Assembly (NCBI GenBank): GCA_014871385.1
Contig: CM026431.1
Location: 12,615,594-12,679,593, forward strand
Direction: 5' to 3'
DNA from: Ceratodon purpureus
Lineage: Eukaryota > Streptophyta > Bryopsida > Pseudoditrichales > Ditrichaceae
Length of the DNA: 64,000 nucleotides
Shown: one piece after another, positions 38,984 through 51,810 of the stretch
Position numbering within the stretch: the stretch's first letter is position 1
How the letters are laid out: the number at the start of each line of letters is the position of its first letter
Notes under the pieces: generated by a model
Seen by the model: the letters and a program-made list of their open reading frames with translations, nothing else
Databases searched by the model: none
What the model was told of the DNA's origin: nothing
Program-made: the position numbers and the translations under genes

Positions 38984-40641
38984 AGCGTGGAGTTTGGTAG
39001 TTGAGTTGAGAGTGGCTTCAGGGTTGCCGTGGTTGTACTCTGGTCGCGAATGACTATCCATCAATCTATTTAGCACCGCCGGTGCGGTTGATACATTTTT
39101 TTGTTTCTTTCAGATGTGTTGAATGCATGACGGGATTGGATTATGAGAATGCATGACTGGGTAATGAAAATTTATGTGGTGTTTTTTGATTTGTGTGCCT
39201 GGTTGCATTGTTTTTCTTTATCACCGTGTCGATTACTCTGCATTGCTTGTTCGTCGAAGCTAAGGCTTGGCTTAACCTAGTTTCTGCCGTCCGTTCTGAC
39301 TAACAGGGAGAGTGAAGTTGTTTCCGTAAACCGCCGAGCGATTGCCTCCTTTGATTGATGTTTTTTATATTTTTATTTTTGGTCCGAACTACTGTTAGGT
39401 CAGTGAACGATGTCTGTTGCCTCGGAAGAATATTTTATTTTTAGCTGCGCAGGCACTGAGAACTCCGAGCACACTAACGCACCGTAGGGTTTTCTTGAGG
39501 ATGAATTGCTGACAGGATTACTCATAACCCTATATGGCTTTTATATGCAGCTTACTGTTTATTTCTTAGGAAGAGACACTAGCAGTAGAGACACTACGAA
39601 GTAAAGACATAAGTGCAGGTTTTTGTGTGCTAGTGTCTGCAGGCTTAGTGTGCTAGTGTTTGCATAAGAGACACTAGCACACTGCATTAGAGACACTACG
39701 AAGTGCAGGTTTTTGATCTTTGCCTCTAATGCATTAGTGAAACGATCAGGAATGTGGAGATCGGAATGGTTGGGTCTAGGTTTTTGGAGATAGCAATAGC
39801 AGTACCTGGGTCTTCCATATGTTCAGTGTTCATTGAATCTACCTACCGATGATTATTCGACCTGAAGCGTCATAATTGATAGGAGATTAGCCTGTTCGCG
39901 ATAGTCTTGTCTCCAGGTTTGTAACATCGGATGCTGTTACGAAAGGCTCGTGTAGGATTGTAGAGTCAAGAGTCGCTTCATTTCCAATTCGTGGTTCTCT
40001 TTTGCGAACACGCAATGTTCTGTCCTATGTCTATGCTTGATAAATTTGATAGAACTTCGCGACAAAATACTATTTGCATCGTGAATATTGCATATGTGAA
40101 GAATGCGATGGTAATTCTGAGAATATCTACCCTCTAGGTTTTTGGATTGGCATTGCGGCGGTGAAAGGTTTTCGAACGTGGCCTTGGAACAAACAGGATT
40201 CGGGCTCTCCACGATTTCCTTGATTGTCCACCACGACTACATTGGTGCTGCTCTCCTTTGCCGACTCATGTGGATTCTGGGCTTGTATGATGTCTGCATT
40301 CCTCACAAGGATGTGAAATACGGTGCAAGCCGGGATGTCAGTTCACAAGAGCGAAAGGTGGTAGTTGATGGAGGCTAATTGTTGGCAGTTTGTGGAAGAA
40401 TTTGGATTTTGGACTTGAAATTGAAGTGGTGGAGGAAATAATTTTTTGACTGATGATACTTGCCTTCGGTCAGAGGCGGTCTTTGTAGGGGCGTCCATTG
40501 ACCTTCACCCTCATGTGCGGCCTGATGATGTTGGAGATCTTCATGGTAAGCTGCCACTGGATCGGTGGCATGCAATCAACTTTCATGGAGCACTCCTCGG
40601 GTTTTTCCAGCAGGGGTTGAGGTCGTGGTGTGCACGTAGCC
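38984..40641. other. eS12 3' region and leader of the NT-C2 gene, with small repeats
   Basis: About 39560-39720 holds a cluster of direct and inverted copies of AGAGACACTAGCA/GTGCTAGTGTC. The part from about 40140 to 40641 is probably 5' leader of the next gene. The plus-strand frame at 40142-40378 has no recognised domain. Confidence 0.45.
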
Positions 40642-43600
40642 ATGTTCTTCAGGGGCCAGAAAGGCTCGCCTGTGAAGCTAGAGTTTAACATCTTTATAGA
40701 GAATATCAAGCCCTGGACTTCAGCTCAGGCGCAAAGTGACGGAGCAGCCATCCCCGTGTTCCTCGCTTGGCGTCGAGGCAGCAAGCGCTCAGGCAGCACC
40801 AAGAGTGTGATCCCTTCGGTTGGAGGTTCAGATGGTGGTAAGGTTGTTTTCAATGAGAGTTTCAAACTTCCTGCCACTTTATTTGTAAGGAAATCCGGGG
40901 GATTCCAGAAGAAGAGCGTGACCTTTGCATTGCTGGAGGACGAGAGCGCAAAAACGGTGAAGATTTCCAGACAACTCGGTACTGGGGAACTCGACCTGTC
41001 ACAGTTTGGGAATTCCACTGAACCTTGCAGTACTAGGATTCCGTTGTCTATTGGACTTGGAGGAACTCAAGCTGAAGGAGATCCCACCTTGTCCTTGAGG
41101 GTCTCTTCTACAGGAAGGTTTGCTTCATCTCCCTCAACATCTTCTGGACGGCTTTCGTCTGGAGGCAGATCAGAGGCTCCTCAGAGGACAAGCTACTTCC
41201 TGCCGGAAAGTGATGATTCGGACAACGAGCAGGAAATCGATCCTTTCACCGATGATGAAGAGTCTCCTGGATCCCCAGACGGCGGACTTGCGATGAGTGC
41301 CCAAGCTATAGAAGCGATGAAACGAGAGATTCTGTTTTCACCGTATGCAATTCTACCATCCAAATTGTTGTACCCAAATCCAGTTATTGCTCGAGAAAGG
41401 CCATCTTCGACTCCTGCAAGGTTATCCGATGGTCAAAGCTCAGGCCGCAGCTTCTCTGCTGCAAAGGTATAGACGAGTAAGCTCCTGCTAATCATGTGCA
41501 TCGATTTAGGAGCTACATCATCTGCAGGCCATCATAATTTGTTAGGTTATAGTAGCTGGAACTGTGGATTGCCGATGTTTTTCCACTTACCTATGATCCA
41601 TAACTGACGATCCCTTTCGTATTTGTTCAAGTATGATGGCTTAGATACAAGGCTAATAATGAAGGTTTGAGATGTTTCACCTCAAGTTGGTCGTTGATGG
41701 CAATGGTGTAGTCGATCATCCAGGACTTCCCTGCTACAATGCTACTTTTTGTGATGATTCTAGGTTGCCGAAGCCTCAGGGAAGGAGGTCAGGGAGTCAC
41801 TGAAATGGACCGAGGAGGAGAAGAGGCAAGTTCTGCTAGGTCTGTCACAGCCTCGAAGATCTTTAGCAGCAGCTGCAAAAACTTTGGAGACGGCAGCAGC
41901 CTCCGCTGCTAGAAGTGTAGAGGCAGCAAGGAGATCAATGAGAAATTCTGGTGCAGAGAAGAATCTTGAAGCAGTAGCTGCATTAGCCGAAAATTATAAG
42001 GCGGCAGAGATCGAAGCAGCAGCTGCGATTAAGGCGGTTGAGGCTGCGGCTGCCTCTCTCGGAAGCACTGTCGTTGCAGCTACTGCCATTTATGCAAAAA
42101 GGAAGGCATCTCTAAGCATGAATAATCGACCATCCGAATGCTCCACTTCAGAATCACCCCCATCTCCAAGCTCAGTATCACCCCCATCTCCAAGCTCAGT
42201 ATCACCCCCATCTCCAAGCTCCGTATCACCCCCATCTCCAAGCTCAGTATCACCTCCTGATTCTAGAGCCAAGCTCGAGCTATCTCAATCGCCGCAAGGT
42301 ATCTCTGACGTACCGGCTCCAAGCTGTGAATCATCTGAGCAACCCGCAGAGGTTGCTTGTGCCGAGAAGGCCAATTCAGAAAAGAAAGCACCTGACCCCG
42401 CAGACGACCAAACTGACTACAAAAGCTTGCTGAAGGAGGCGAAGACAAAATTTGCCATGATCGAGAGACGAACTTTAGAGGAATTGAGGTCGAAAGTTGC
42501 GTCAGCAGTGGCGAACGAGGAGAACGGAAAGCAAATGACCCGCTCTTTGGAAGAGAAATTGACCAAACGCGACGATGAGTTGCGAGACACAGCAGCCATT
42601 GAGGTTGCCCTATATTCGGCAGCCGCTGAGCATACAAGCTCCTCCCACAAGCTGCATACCCCCGCTCGCCGCCTCGCACGCCTCTACGTGTACGCTTTCA
42701 AGAGTCGGAGCTCGGAAAGACGAGCAAGCGCAGCGAGAAACTCTGTTCTGGGCTTGGTCGTAGCTGTGCGCGCCTGTGGTAACGACATTCCAAGGTGGGT
42801 GCGGCTCCTAGTCGCATAATCTCTCGTAATATTGATGTAACAGAAGCTTGAAACCCAAGTCGCCATGATTGCAGTGAACTTCGACTTCTGTCAAGGTCGA
42901 TCTTGTAGTCCATCATGTCTGCTTCGTTGCTTGAGATCATGGGTCGCAATGCTTGGCAGTAAGCAAGGTCTGAGACCACGATTGTTGCTTTGGTTCACGA
43001 CAGGTTGACGTTCTGGTGGTCGAACATCGTCGTCCTCAGAGAAACGATCATGCAGGCGTGCAATGTGGAGCCTGCAGCCGAGTACTCCGGCGGTGCCTCA
43101 ACCAGCGGCGGTGACGACAGCTTTGCCGATCGTGCTCGGCGGTCGCAACAGCTTCGTCAACGAAGTTACTGGCAAGGAAGCATCGGCCAGATCTTGGGTT
43201 TAAAAAGCTTCAGCAACGATTGGCAGGACTGTAATACTTATGTCGTTGCACTCTTGAGAGTAGAGACATGGATTCACGGAAGGATTCTCGAGTGTGTGTG
43301 GTGGCAGGTAAAAAACCTCACCAACTCTCGATTTCAAGTGAGCAAAACAGCTTCTAACTCTACATTAAACTTGTCTCCTGCATATAATAACGATGAAGCA
43401 ACTTCATCACATTGCTGAGTTGCTTGCAAAGGTTGAAACTCATGTGTAAGTATGCGTAGGTTATGTCTCCACCCATGCAAGTGAACGGCGGTGACGCAAC
43501 CCCGAGACGAGGCGCTCTCGGCGCGAGATTTCTGAACGTGCGCGATGAGCTGAACAGATTCGCAGTGAAGGTAAAAGATGGCCTCGGGGAGCTGAACAAA

Positions 43601-45519
43601 TTTGCTGAGGATGTGAAGGAGTTCTTCTCTCGACAAAGTTCTGAGGGAAATCTTTCGCAGCTGGGAGATCCCCGCCACGGAACGAACTCCATCGAGGTCT
43701 GGAAGAATGCCTTCACAGACGCACTGAAAAGACTCTGCCCGCTTCAAGGCCACGATGCGGAATGCGGTTGCTTGCCTGTTTTGAGCAGACAAGTACGGTG
43801 GCACATCCAACTCAGTCTCAGGCATTGACATCCTTGTTCGGAAGAATTCCCTTCATTGAGTCTATCTAAATGCTGCCTTCCTTCTTATATTCTCGTGAGG
43901 GATGGCTGCTGTTTGGTTTGCAGGTTATTGCAGAATGCGTGGACAGGCTGGATGTTGCTATGTTCAACGGGATTTTGCGAAATCCAGAACATAAGTCTCC
44001 CACAGATCCTATTGCAGACCCAATCCAAAACCTATCAGTCCTTCCAATTCCTGCTGGAGATCTGACTTTCGGAGCAGGCTCTCAACTGAAGAATGCGGTA
44101 GGCAGTCCGTGGACTTGAAAGCTTGTTTTTCCATATGTTTCATGTGCAGCCCATGTTCGGAGTTGGCCATTCTGTCGCCATTATTACCTTCAGTGGATAA
44201 TTGAACTGTGCAGGTGGTGACTTGGTCGACATGGCTGTCTGGTCTACTCACGATGAGAGAGCCTAATCCAGCCGAATCCATCAGCAAAGGCCCTTCTGTT
44301 GAACATTCTGAACAACCTGTGGAAGAAGTTCAGAGACAGCAGAGGTTCAGTTATCTCAAAGCCACGGGCGAGCTGCTGATGCAGCTTCCTAAAGATATGA
44401 TCGACATGGCTATGCGCAGAGAGGTGCTTCGCAAATCTTTATAAGCAACACTACGTTTTTGTGTAGATGTGATCGGTCCACATCAAGCTGAATTAATTTG
44501 CACTGTAAGCGGAACTGATAAACGCACACCATCCCTGTTAAGATCATTAAATATGTGTCTGAAGGTGGACCTTCCAGGCAGCCAGAAAAGAAGCTGAGAA
44601 AGCTAGCCCTTACTTTGTTCTACTCAGAGCAGCAGGAGACCTCTTGATGCTGCCAAAAGACATGCTCATGGACAAAACTGTGAGGAAAGAGGTACCTCTC
44701 CCTAAGCACTATTTACAATCTACTTACCACCTCTCAAGAATCTAAACCACTGGCTTGCACAACCCGATCATTAAATGTAAAAAACGAACTGACAAATGCT
44801 TGGAAGGACCAAAAGCATAGAAAAACTGTGCTGATACACCAGAAAGGATATCAATATGGAGTGACAATATTGTAACCATTCAACTGAAAGGAATTTTGTG
44901 TGCATGGCTGGCCAGGTTTGCCCACAATTGAAGCTGCCATTGATCCGCCGCATATTGTGTAATTTCGTCCCAGATGAATTCCACCCCGACCCTGTATCTC
45001 CAGCACTCGTGGATGCCATCAATGCCGAGGTTAATCCTTGCACTCCATTCATGCACTACAATGAGTTAGAATTTGATACCGGTCAATAGGTACTCAGCTC
45101 ACACTCGATACAAATACATCATGTTGCAGGTGTCCCTTGAGAGGGAGAAGCTGCAAGCAGACATGGCTGCGATAGAGGACATCAGCCTAGCCTCGATGCC
45201 AACTTGCATCTACGTCCCACCCGCCTCAGCGTTTGTTAGATTGTGGATAGGAGAACCGCCTGGGACAGACGAGTGGGGACAGACACCCTCATCTCTTCTC
45301 CGCAAGGGCTATGGAAGCGACAACGAACTCGAACAGTTCCAAACCCCTCTGGCATGGCTCAAAGCTGAGAGCCCCAACTCACGCAGCTCCAGCATTTCTG
45401 GTGGCATGGACATGCTCGGAGACGATCAGTCGATGCAATCCTCGGACGATTCTGCGGCTTACACTGGTCGCTTCGAGCTTCTGCAGGAGGTTTGGGACTG
45501 GGGCTTAGACCTTCGGTGA
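40642..45519 (+). CDS. NT-C2 / coiled-coil protein with gar2-like C-terminal region
   Basis: Exons: 40642-41466, 41764-42794, 43004-43307, 43460-43792, 43924-44097, 44214-44423, 44578-44691, 44916-45029, 45130-45519, about 1,164 residues with all included. The start ATG follows an in-frame TGA at 40618-40620. N-terminal NT-C2 domain (VKLEFNIFIENIKPW onward), then an Ala-rich helical region, four copies of an 8-residue PPSPSSVS repeat and a coiled coil. The C-terminal half has landmarks APARRLARLY-like, RACGNDIPR, ECGCLPVL, RLDVAMFNGILR, LPIPAGDLTFGAGSQLKN and RRILCNFVPDEF. These match Arabidopsis proteins annotated as gar2-like or dilute-domain-like, as I recall. NT-C2 domains are thought to bind membranes or scaffold; the precise function here is unknown. 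Exon 44578-44691 duplicates the end of exon 44214-44423. Confidence 0.85.
42154..42258 (+). repeat. 24-bp coding tandem repeat (PPSPSSVS)
   Basis: About four near-perfect 24-nt units inside exon 2 of the NT-C2 gene encode Pro/Ser repeats, probably a flexible linker and likely length-variable between individuals. Confidence 0.85.
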
Positions 45520-45547
45520 GGACTAGTCTTCCCACATGAGGATTGCA

Positions 45548-45900
45548 TAAGGTAGAGGACCCAGAAACCGTCCAAATTTCAGGTTTGCTCACTTGGGATT
45601 GTGGTGGAAAAAGTTTACAATTTTTTGAAGGACTGCAAAGCTAGTGCAAAGCCATCCCCAAAAAAAATCATATTTTGAGTAAGTTAATAATTTCCTAAGA
45701 ATTTTTGAGTGTTCAGTCCTAGGGGGGCCACTAACCGCACATAGAGTCATTGTTAATATGACCACTTCGATTCTGAGAATAGAACATTTCTGCACCAATC
45801 ACAAGCACTCAATTTTTGCAGCCATGGACGAAATTAGAATGCTTTTGCACACTTTCAGGAAACAGACTAGGTGAAGGCTATAGGGCAGTTCCAGGACCTA
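45548..45900. mobile_element. Second, degraded copy of the MITE seen at 1680-2055
   Basis: It is collinear with the first copy over about 320 bp (AGGTAGAGGACCCAGAAACC, GCAAAGCTAGTGCAAAGCCA, GCACCAATCACAAGCACTCA). The right terminal repeat is eroded. It lies just after the NT-C2 gene's stop codon, so it may contribute to that gene's 3' untranslated region. Confidence 0.65.
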
Positions 45901-45992
45901 GGTGGTTTCTTGGCCCTCTATCTTATCTCCACTAATTGTTTGGGAAGGTGGTTTCTTGGCCCTCTATCTTATCTCCACTAATTGTTTGGGAA
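45901..45992. repeat. Perfect 46-bp tandem duplication
   Basis: Two identical 46-bp units beginning GGTGGTTTCTTGGCCCTCTA abut at 45946/45947, indicating a recent duplication. Confidence 0.9.
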
Positions 45993-46050
45993 GTTTCAGA
46001 GGTCATCCAACTCTTATCCTCTTTTTACTAAGATTATTCTGTAATTCATG

Positions 46051-46284
46051 TATGATACTTGTGTGATACTTGGGTGATACTAGTAATATGATACTTAGGT
46101 AAGATTTAGGTTTTGAACCGGAAAAATCCTACATTTGGTACTACTTGTATGATACTTATGTGATACTTGGGTGAAACTTGTGTGATACTTGGGTGAAACT
46201 TGTGTGATACTTGGGTGATACTTGTGTGATACTTGGATGATACTAATATGATACTTAGGTAAGATTTAGGTTTTGAACCGGAAG
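46051..46284. repeat. TGATACTTG minisatellite
   Basis: Many 14-15-bp units of the type TGATACTTGGGTGATACTTG occur, interrupted at about 46090-46145. A unit AAGATTTAGGTTTTGAACCGG occurs after each block, so the array was duplicated as a larger module. Related GTGTGATACTGG units occur at about 51627-51660 and 57470-57485. Confidence 0.8.
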
Positions 46285-48110
46285 GTCCAAAATCAAATTG
46301 GTAATTTGGCACTTTCATTTGGTTGACTTACAACTAATTGTCGGATCTCTTTGATCATTGCCACCACTAGCTACCCTGTCACTTCTCACTCAAAACCTAT
46401 GGCTTTTTTTAAGTTTGGAGATGACTCTAATCTATCTAAGAGAAGGCTTGGTTGTATCCAAAATGGACGTAGTGGTTGGTGGTTTGATCTCCGGCCGTGA
46501 AATTGCGACCTTGCACCTCGCTTGATGGAAAACTCTGCAGTGAGGGGAAAAACCCCTCATATATGTTGTCAATTTAATAAAAAATAAACAAAAATAAAAA
46601 ACCTATCGCTTTTCACTTACAGAGAACATTGAAAACATGGAAAAGTGAACCTTTTCTGGTCCTTTGAAATCATTTTCACTCATCAAGTTGTTTTTTTAGA
46701 ATAGTAATTGAGCAGCAATGGATTTGCTCATGGTGCTCTGAAGGATAACCACAAAGTTTTTAAAAGTTCTTAGAAATGGAAGCTGTTTGTGTTTAGGATT
46801 TCTTTTGACAAACTTTAGGTCTGATTAGAGCTATGTAGAATGTGACATAAGGAAAAATATAGGGCCCAAAGGAGTTCACTTTTGAGGTCATTTAACTCAT
46901 TTCTTGTAGATGAAAGAAGGTACATGCCTAGTACGTGATGGTTATGTGAGTGACTAGATTCTATGAATGGATTACAACCAATCATGATATGTGGTACTTG
47001 TCTTAAGGTGCAAGGATGTTCAATTAGGAATTTTATGTCGGATGTAAAGTTTATCAAATTTTTGGAATATTTTCATCTACATTGGCTTGGTTTTTTCTTC
47101 AACAATTTGAGGGTATACTTCATCACCTTGTGGTCTTAGTCTCAGTGTTTGGCTTGGTTCCTTCAACTATAAAATTATATAAGACATCCTTGACCATCTT
47201 TTTAATGTTTTGGTAATGAGGTTCACAACAAGGAAAGTTTGAGATAAAGATTGCGGGTGCTGAGATGAGCTGATGTTGGAAAGTAGACCTAGATGCGGTT
47301 CAATGGGTAGGTGGGATTTAATTGTTAAATTATCTTAATAAATTGAATTTTTAGCAGTTGTAATGACCTGGGGGCATGGGGACTTGGAAGGAAGGGAGCA
47401 ATATACTCTAATATGGAACTTAAGAGTAAGGAAGTATTAGATTCTATTTTAATTGCGCATTACTAGAGTGCGCGCCCAATATGAAGTTCCAATAATGAAC
47501 TCTACTTGTTTATGAAATGGAAAAGAAGGATTCAATGCTTCAACTAAATAGCCATTTGCCACAAATTATAAAAGCAAGTTCGAAAATTGGAAATCATCAT
47601 TAGGTCCAGCCAATGAATCCATGACTTACTCTAGAATTGCAACAACTAGGTTCTTGATATTATATACACTAGTGCTATATATCAATCACAATGCCCTTTT
47701 AAAAAAAAAAAACAAAACAAGGTAAGTTTACAAATAAAGTTAAAGTGACAATAATTGTGTGTTTTAAAACTCTCATTAACAATTCATAATGGCACCATTC
47801 CAGAAACAACCAAAACAACGGATTCTTTCCATAAAGATAAATTCCATATGTAAATAATAACTTCGTTCTAAAATAACTCTTAACAAATGACAAAAAAATT
47901 TAAAAAATAAAACTTAAGAATAGCGAAATTAAAATACAAAAAAATGAACTAATGGAATATTTGTCTATTTTCAATCCATCCAAGTCTATTCCTAGTAACT
48001 TTCACTGAAAAAACAAAAACTGAAAAAATCACATTTTGGGGAGAAGAACTTTATTTTTCCAAAAAATAAATAAACTCGTCCAAGGGTGCTATTGACATAC
48101 ATACGGTAGA
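46285..48110. other. AT-rich intergenic DNA, no gene seen
   Basis: No domain-bearing frame on either strand and no RNA gene. Poly-A/T runs are frequent. Confidence 0.55.
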
Positions 48111-48240
48111 TGAGACAAACGAACGGACACTTTATTCACGCCGGCCCTGGAAAAGGGCTGCTGTTTCTATCTATCTACGTGAGACAAAGTAGTGAAAATC
48201 TTCTTCACAGCCTCCATCGTCCAAAGTGTGCCCATGTCGA

Positions 48241-48462
48241 CGTCGACGTCGTTCCACACAACACAACACAACACAACAACAGTCTTCACGACTCGCACAT
48301 CGCACATCGCACATCGCACATCGCACATCGCACATCGCTCATCGCAGTAGGATTGTCATCACACCAGATTGCACACTCACTCAACTCACTCACCCACTCA
48401 CTCACTCACTTCACCACAACATCATTACCACCATCGCCACCATCGCCACCATCACCGAGCAA
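48241..48462 (+). repeat. Cluster of microsatellites in the leader of the protease gene
   Basis: Successive short arrays occur: GACGTC units, ACACA units, six copies of a 7-bp TCGCACA-type unit (48297-48340), ACTC units (about 48380-48410) and CACCATCGC units (about 48428-48455). They precede the start codon at 48468 and probably lie in the 5' leader. Confidence 0.8.
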
Positions 48463-48467
48463 GCGCC

Positions 48468-50854
48468 ATGGGGCTGCTGGGCCTGGTGTGGCCATCTCCA
48501 GGTCCAGCTCTAGCTTCACATCATCATCACCGCAATTGGAGTTCCAGCTCCTCGCTCATGGAGCCCCACCTGCTCACTAGCGCTAATTCTCGATGGGGCG
48601 TCGGAGTCCATCAGCTGCAGGGATGCAGTTCCAATTCCAGGGGAGCTCGTTCGCGTGTGTGGCGAATCCAGGCTTCGAGTGTTGGCTCTGGGGAGTTTCA
48701 GGTGAGCTGTTGCCTGCTGTTGTTGCTGGAGGTTTGGGCGGTGGGTGCCTTGGTCTGGATAGTTTTGCCGATTGAGGTCTAATGTGGGAGCTCTTGTGAA
48801 GAATTCGGTGGTTTTGTCTGGGTTTTGAGTGGTGGTGGGTTTTGGAGTAGATGTGGGTTTTGTTTGTGTTTGTGGTTCGGTGATTGTGGTGCGGTAGAGT
48901 TTGTAGGTGTGAGGTTTTGAGATTGAAGGCGTAACAGTAATTCGCGCAGGAGTGTCTTAGACAGAGGTTGAGGCAGTGCGGAAGATGCGGGTGGGCGCCA
49001 TTAAGCAGGAGCTTGATGCCCTAGGTATGTCGTGTTAGGTTGCGAAATGATTGTTGATTTTCATATTTTTTTTGTGGATTTTTTTTGTATGGGGATTGAT
49101 CAGCTCTTTTTCAGTATGATTCGGACTCTTTGATTGGTACACTGATTATAAAAGATTGAAATTCCTAATTTTATACTTTTTTGTTTGATAGGAGTTTCAT
49201 ACAGGGATTGCTTTGAGAAGGAGGAGCTCGTCAATCGTCTTGCACTCGAGAGAAAGAGGAAACGAGTTGTGAAGCGCCCAGTGGACCTGACGAGGTTACC
49301 AATGCGGAAGCTCAAAAGCACAGCGGCGTCCCCGAAGGAATACATCATTATCCCTCTCACGTTTGGTAGCTATGGCACCTTTGACTTCTTGCTTGACACC
49401 GGCAGCAGCACCACGCTCGTCAGTCCTTACGTAGCGCATAGCAAGCTGGGCATCCCACCTGGGTCGGGACAACTCTCTCGTGGACTTGGTGGTATGGGCG
49501 ACGGAGGTTTAGACATGCGTAGCATCTCCCTTCCTGCCATGAGCATCGCAGGGAAACCTTGCAAACCTGTTCAGGTAAGAACTAGACTTAGTGGTTTTTG
49601 GATAATGCAACAAAAAATTTACTCGTGTACGAAACTTATTCAAGGATCATTTGCAAAATTGTCGCACCTGTCATTGTGTCCCCGGAAAAAATTTAAGAAC
49701 CAAACTGGCCAGAGTAGTGAATTTATCCTATGTTGGATACATCTGCTCGATTTTACCTTCGTAATGATGTTGTGTAAGTTTGTCATTTGAATCATTTCTG
49801 TGACGTATTTTGTTTGCTATTAATTAGCATACAGAACTATCGTGGCATCATATCTGTATTCGGAGGTTGAGGATGGTATCCAACAGAATTAGGGTTTAGT
49901 GGCCACGCAGGGAATCATCATGGACCTAGTAAGCACTGGACTTCCTCCATCAGTGTCAGGCATTGTCGGTCTCAACGTGCTCTCTCAATTTGATGTCGAG
50001 TTCGACTTCGTGAAGGAGCATATCACTTTGTTTGAGTTGGGTGCTGTCGACAAAGGACATTGCAGTAAGGAGGGATTACAGAAGCTTGCAGTGGCGCCTA
50101 TATCTTTCTCTTTACCAGGAGTTCAAGTAAGATTTACTTCTAAGCTACATACAATTCTCCAGTTCTATTGCCTATGTTTCTGGACCGGGGCGTGATTGGA
50201 GTCTTTTTATAACCAGCTCATCACATTAAATGTGAAGCATTCTGAGCATCGGAGTTGTTAGCTGTGTACACATCTTTTATTCTCGTAGGATCTAGGCATA
50301 GACTTGAACCTAACTGTGACTCATGCAAAGAGTGAATTGGGTTGTATTAGGTTGACATGGGAGGAGGCAATGTGCAAACAGCCCTCATAGATCTGGGTTC
50401 ATCTCTAAGTGTCACCACACCTTCTATAGCAAAGCTGTCAGGTGCAACATTGGTAAGTGGCTTCAACCTTCACCCGCAGGATTATTCAATGTCCAGCACG
50501 GTATTATTGTTGATTTTCTGTGGAATTATTCATCTTTTACCATTGCAGACTGTCTACTCATCTTTGTAGTGTTTGATCCTGGATTGGCAGGAAAGATCAG
50601 CACTGTCCGGGGTCGGAGTTGGCGGTCAACAGATGGCATTTTCAAGGGCTTTCATTGACGTAACAATGTTTACCGAGCGAAATAATTTACCGTTTGATAA
50701 GATTGTGTTCAGGAAAGTCGCTTTTGCTGTTGGGGATCTTCCTGCAATGCAAGCAATCAAATGCAACATAATACTTGGTCTTAATGTTTTCAATAGAACT
50801 CGTCTTGTCCTTTGTATGTCCACAAAGACTGTATACTTGCAAACTTTTGTATAA
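48468..50854 (+). CDS. Aspartic-protease-like protein with two DxGS motifs, probably plastid-targeted
   Basis: Exons: 48468-48701, 48961-49024, 49192-49574, 49911-50126, 50351-50452, 50591-50854, giving 420 residues with all phases kept. The first exon is rich in Ser, Arg and small residues with few acids, like a plastid transit peptide. A SAP-like helical segment follows (IKQELDALGVSYRDCFEKEELVNRL). The first protease-like motif is FDFLLDTGSSTTLVSP (classic DTGS); the second is QTALIDLGSSLSVTTP (D-L-G-S). It is a single-chain, retropepsin/pepsin-like arrangement. Whether it is active is unclear, since Leu replaces Thr/Ser in the second motif. The 3' half is duplicated at 56236-57000. Confidence 0.8.
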
Positions 50855-51810
50855 TTTTTTGATCAGATTCTAATTCCCTTGATTCGTCCATCATCTTGTA
50901 CCTCATTAGCATTTTAGAAGTGTAATTATTTTCTAGAATGATCTAGAATCCTTAATCTCAGGAGCCACATGATTTTATGTCAAGCATTTAATCTTCAAAC
51001 CTTGTATTTGTTACTGTTGGAGGGAACAAGACTCTGGCTCACTTGCTTTAGTCTTTAGACACCAAAGAAATGACCAGGACATATGGTAGAACGACCAAAA
51101 ATGGCTCAAATTTGGTGAATCTACTGCGAAATTAACAGTGCAATAATTTTCATGCATGGGGAAACTGAATAAAAAGTTGGAGTAAGTGGTATCATCATTT
51201 TTGGATTCTTCTACAATTAGTTATGAATTTTTGAAGATGGATGCATAGGTGTTTCTAAAATGGTGCCCTAAAATGGCACCCTGTAATGTTTTCCATCAGT
51301 ACATGGTATTGTTGGGTGGGGAAGCTATTATGTACCTCTGAGGGAAGATGACTAGAACTCCATTTTCGGCACTGTGCCATTTTTGGTTGTTCTACCATAC
51401 TTTCCCGTGCTCACTGCTCACCACAAGGGTTGTCCTCTTGAGGGACACTGATTGATCTTATCTTTTTAAATTGAGTATATTTTTTTATCGAAGGCATATA
51501 CATGTACGAATTATGTTTATGGATATTGTCACATGAGTAGAACCAATAATTTTGAATCATTCACAAAAGTATTTACCTTGTGTGAGCTAAAATAAATGAT
51601 CGCTATGTATTATCACCAGGTGTGGTTCAAGTGTGATACTGGTGTGATACTGGTGTGATATGCCTGTTGTACACTCATGATACCCTTTCTGTGCTTTCGT
51701 GATACCTTGTGTGTTTGGTTGATACCCTGCTAATGCGCGGCTGATACCTGCGTGGCAAGTCGAAGGACCCACAGGCTGCTTCACAACGAACATTTACAGT
51801 CCATGGCGGG
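50855..51810. other. Downstream flank of the protease gene, part of the tandem duplication
   Basis: Much of this is repeated at 57000-57640, but this copy also carries about 340 bp (roughly 51080-51420) missing from the second. GTGTGATACTGG repeats lie at about 51627-51660. No gene is seen. Confidence 0.6.

Noticed and set aside
38474-39076. 200-residue minus-strand frame opposite eS12
   Set aside because: It is an antisense shadow caused by the GC-rich codon use of eS12.
46480-46600. Possible 3' end of a decayed retroelement
   Set aside because: Composition is suggestive, but there is no coding remnant, tail or flanking duplication.
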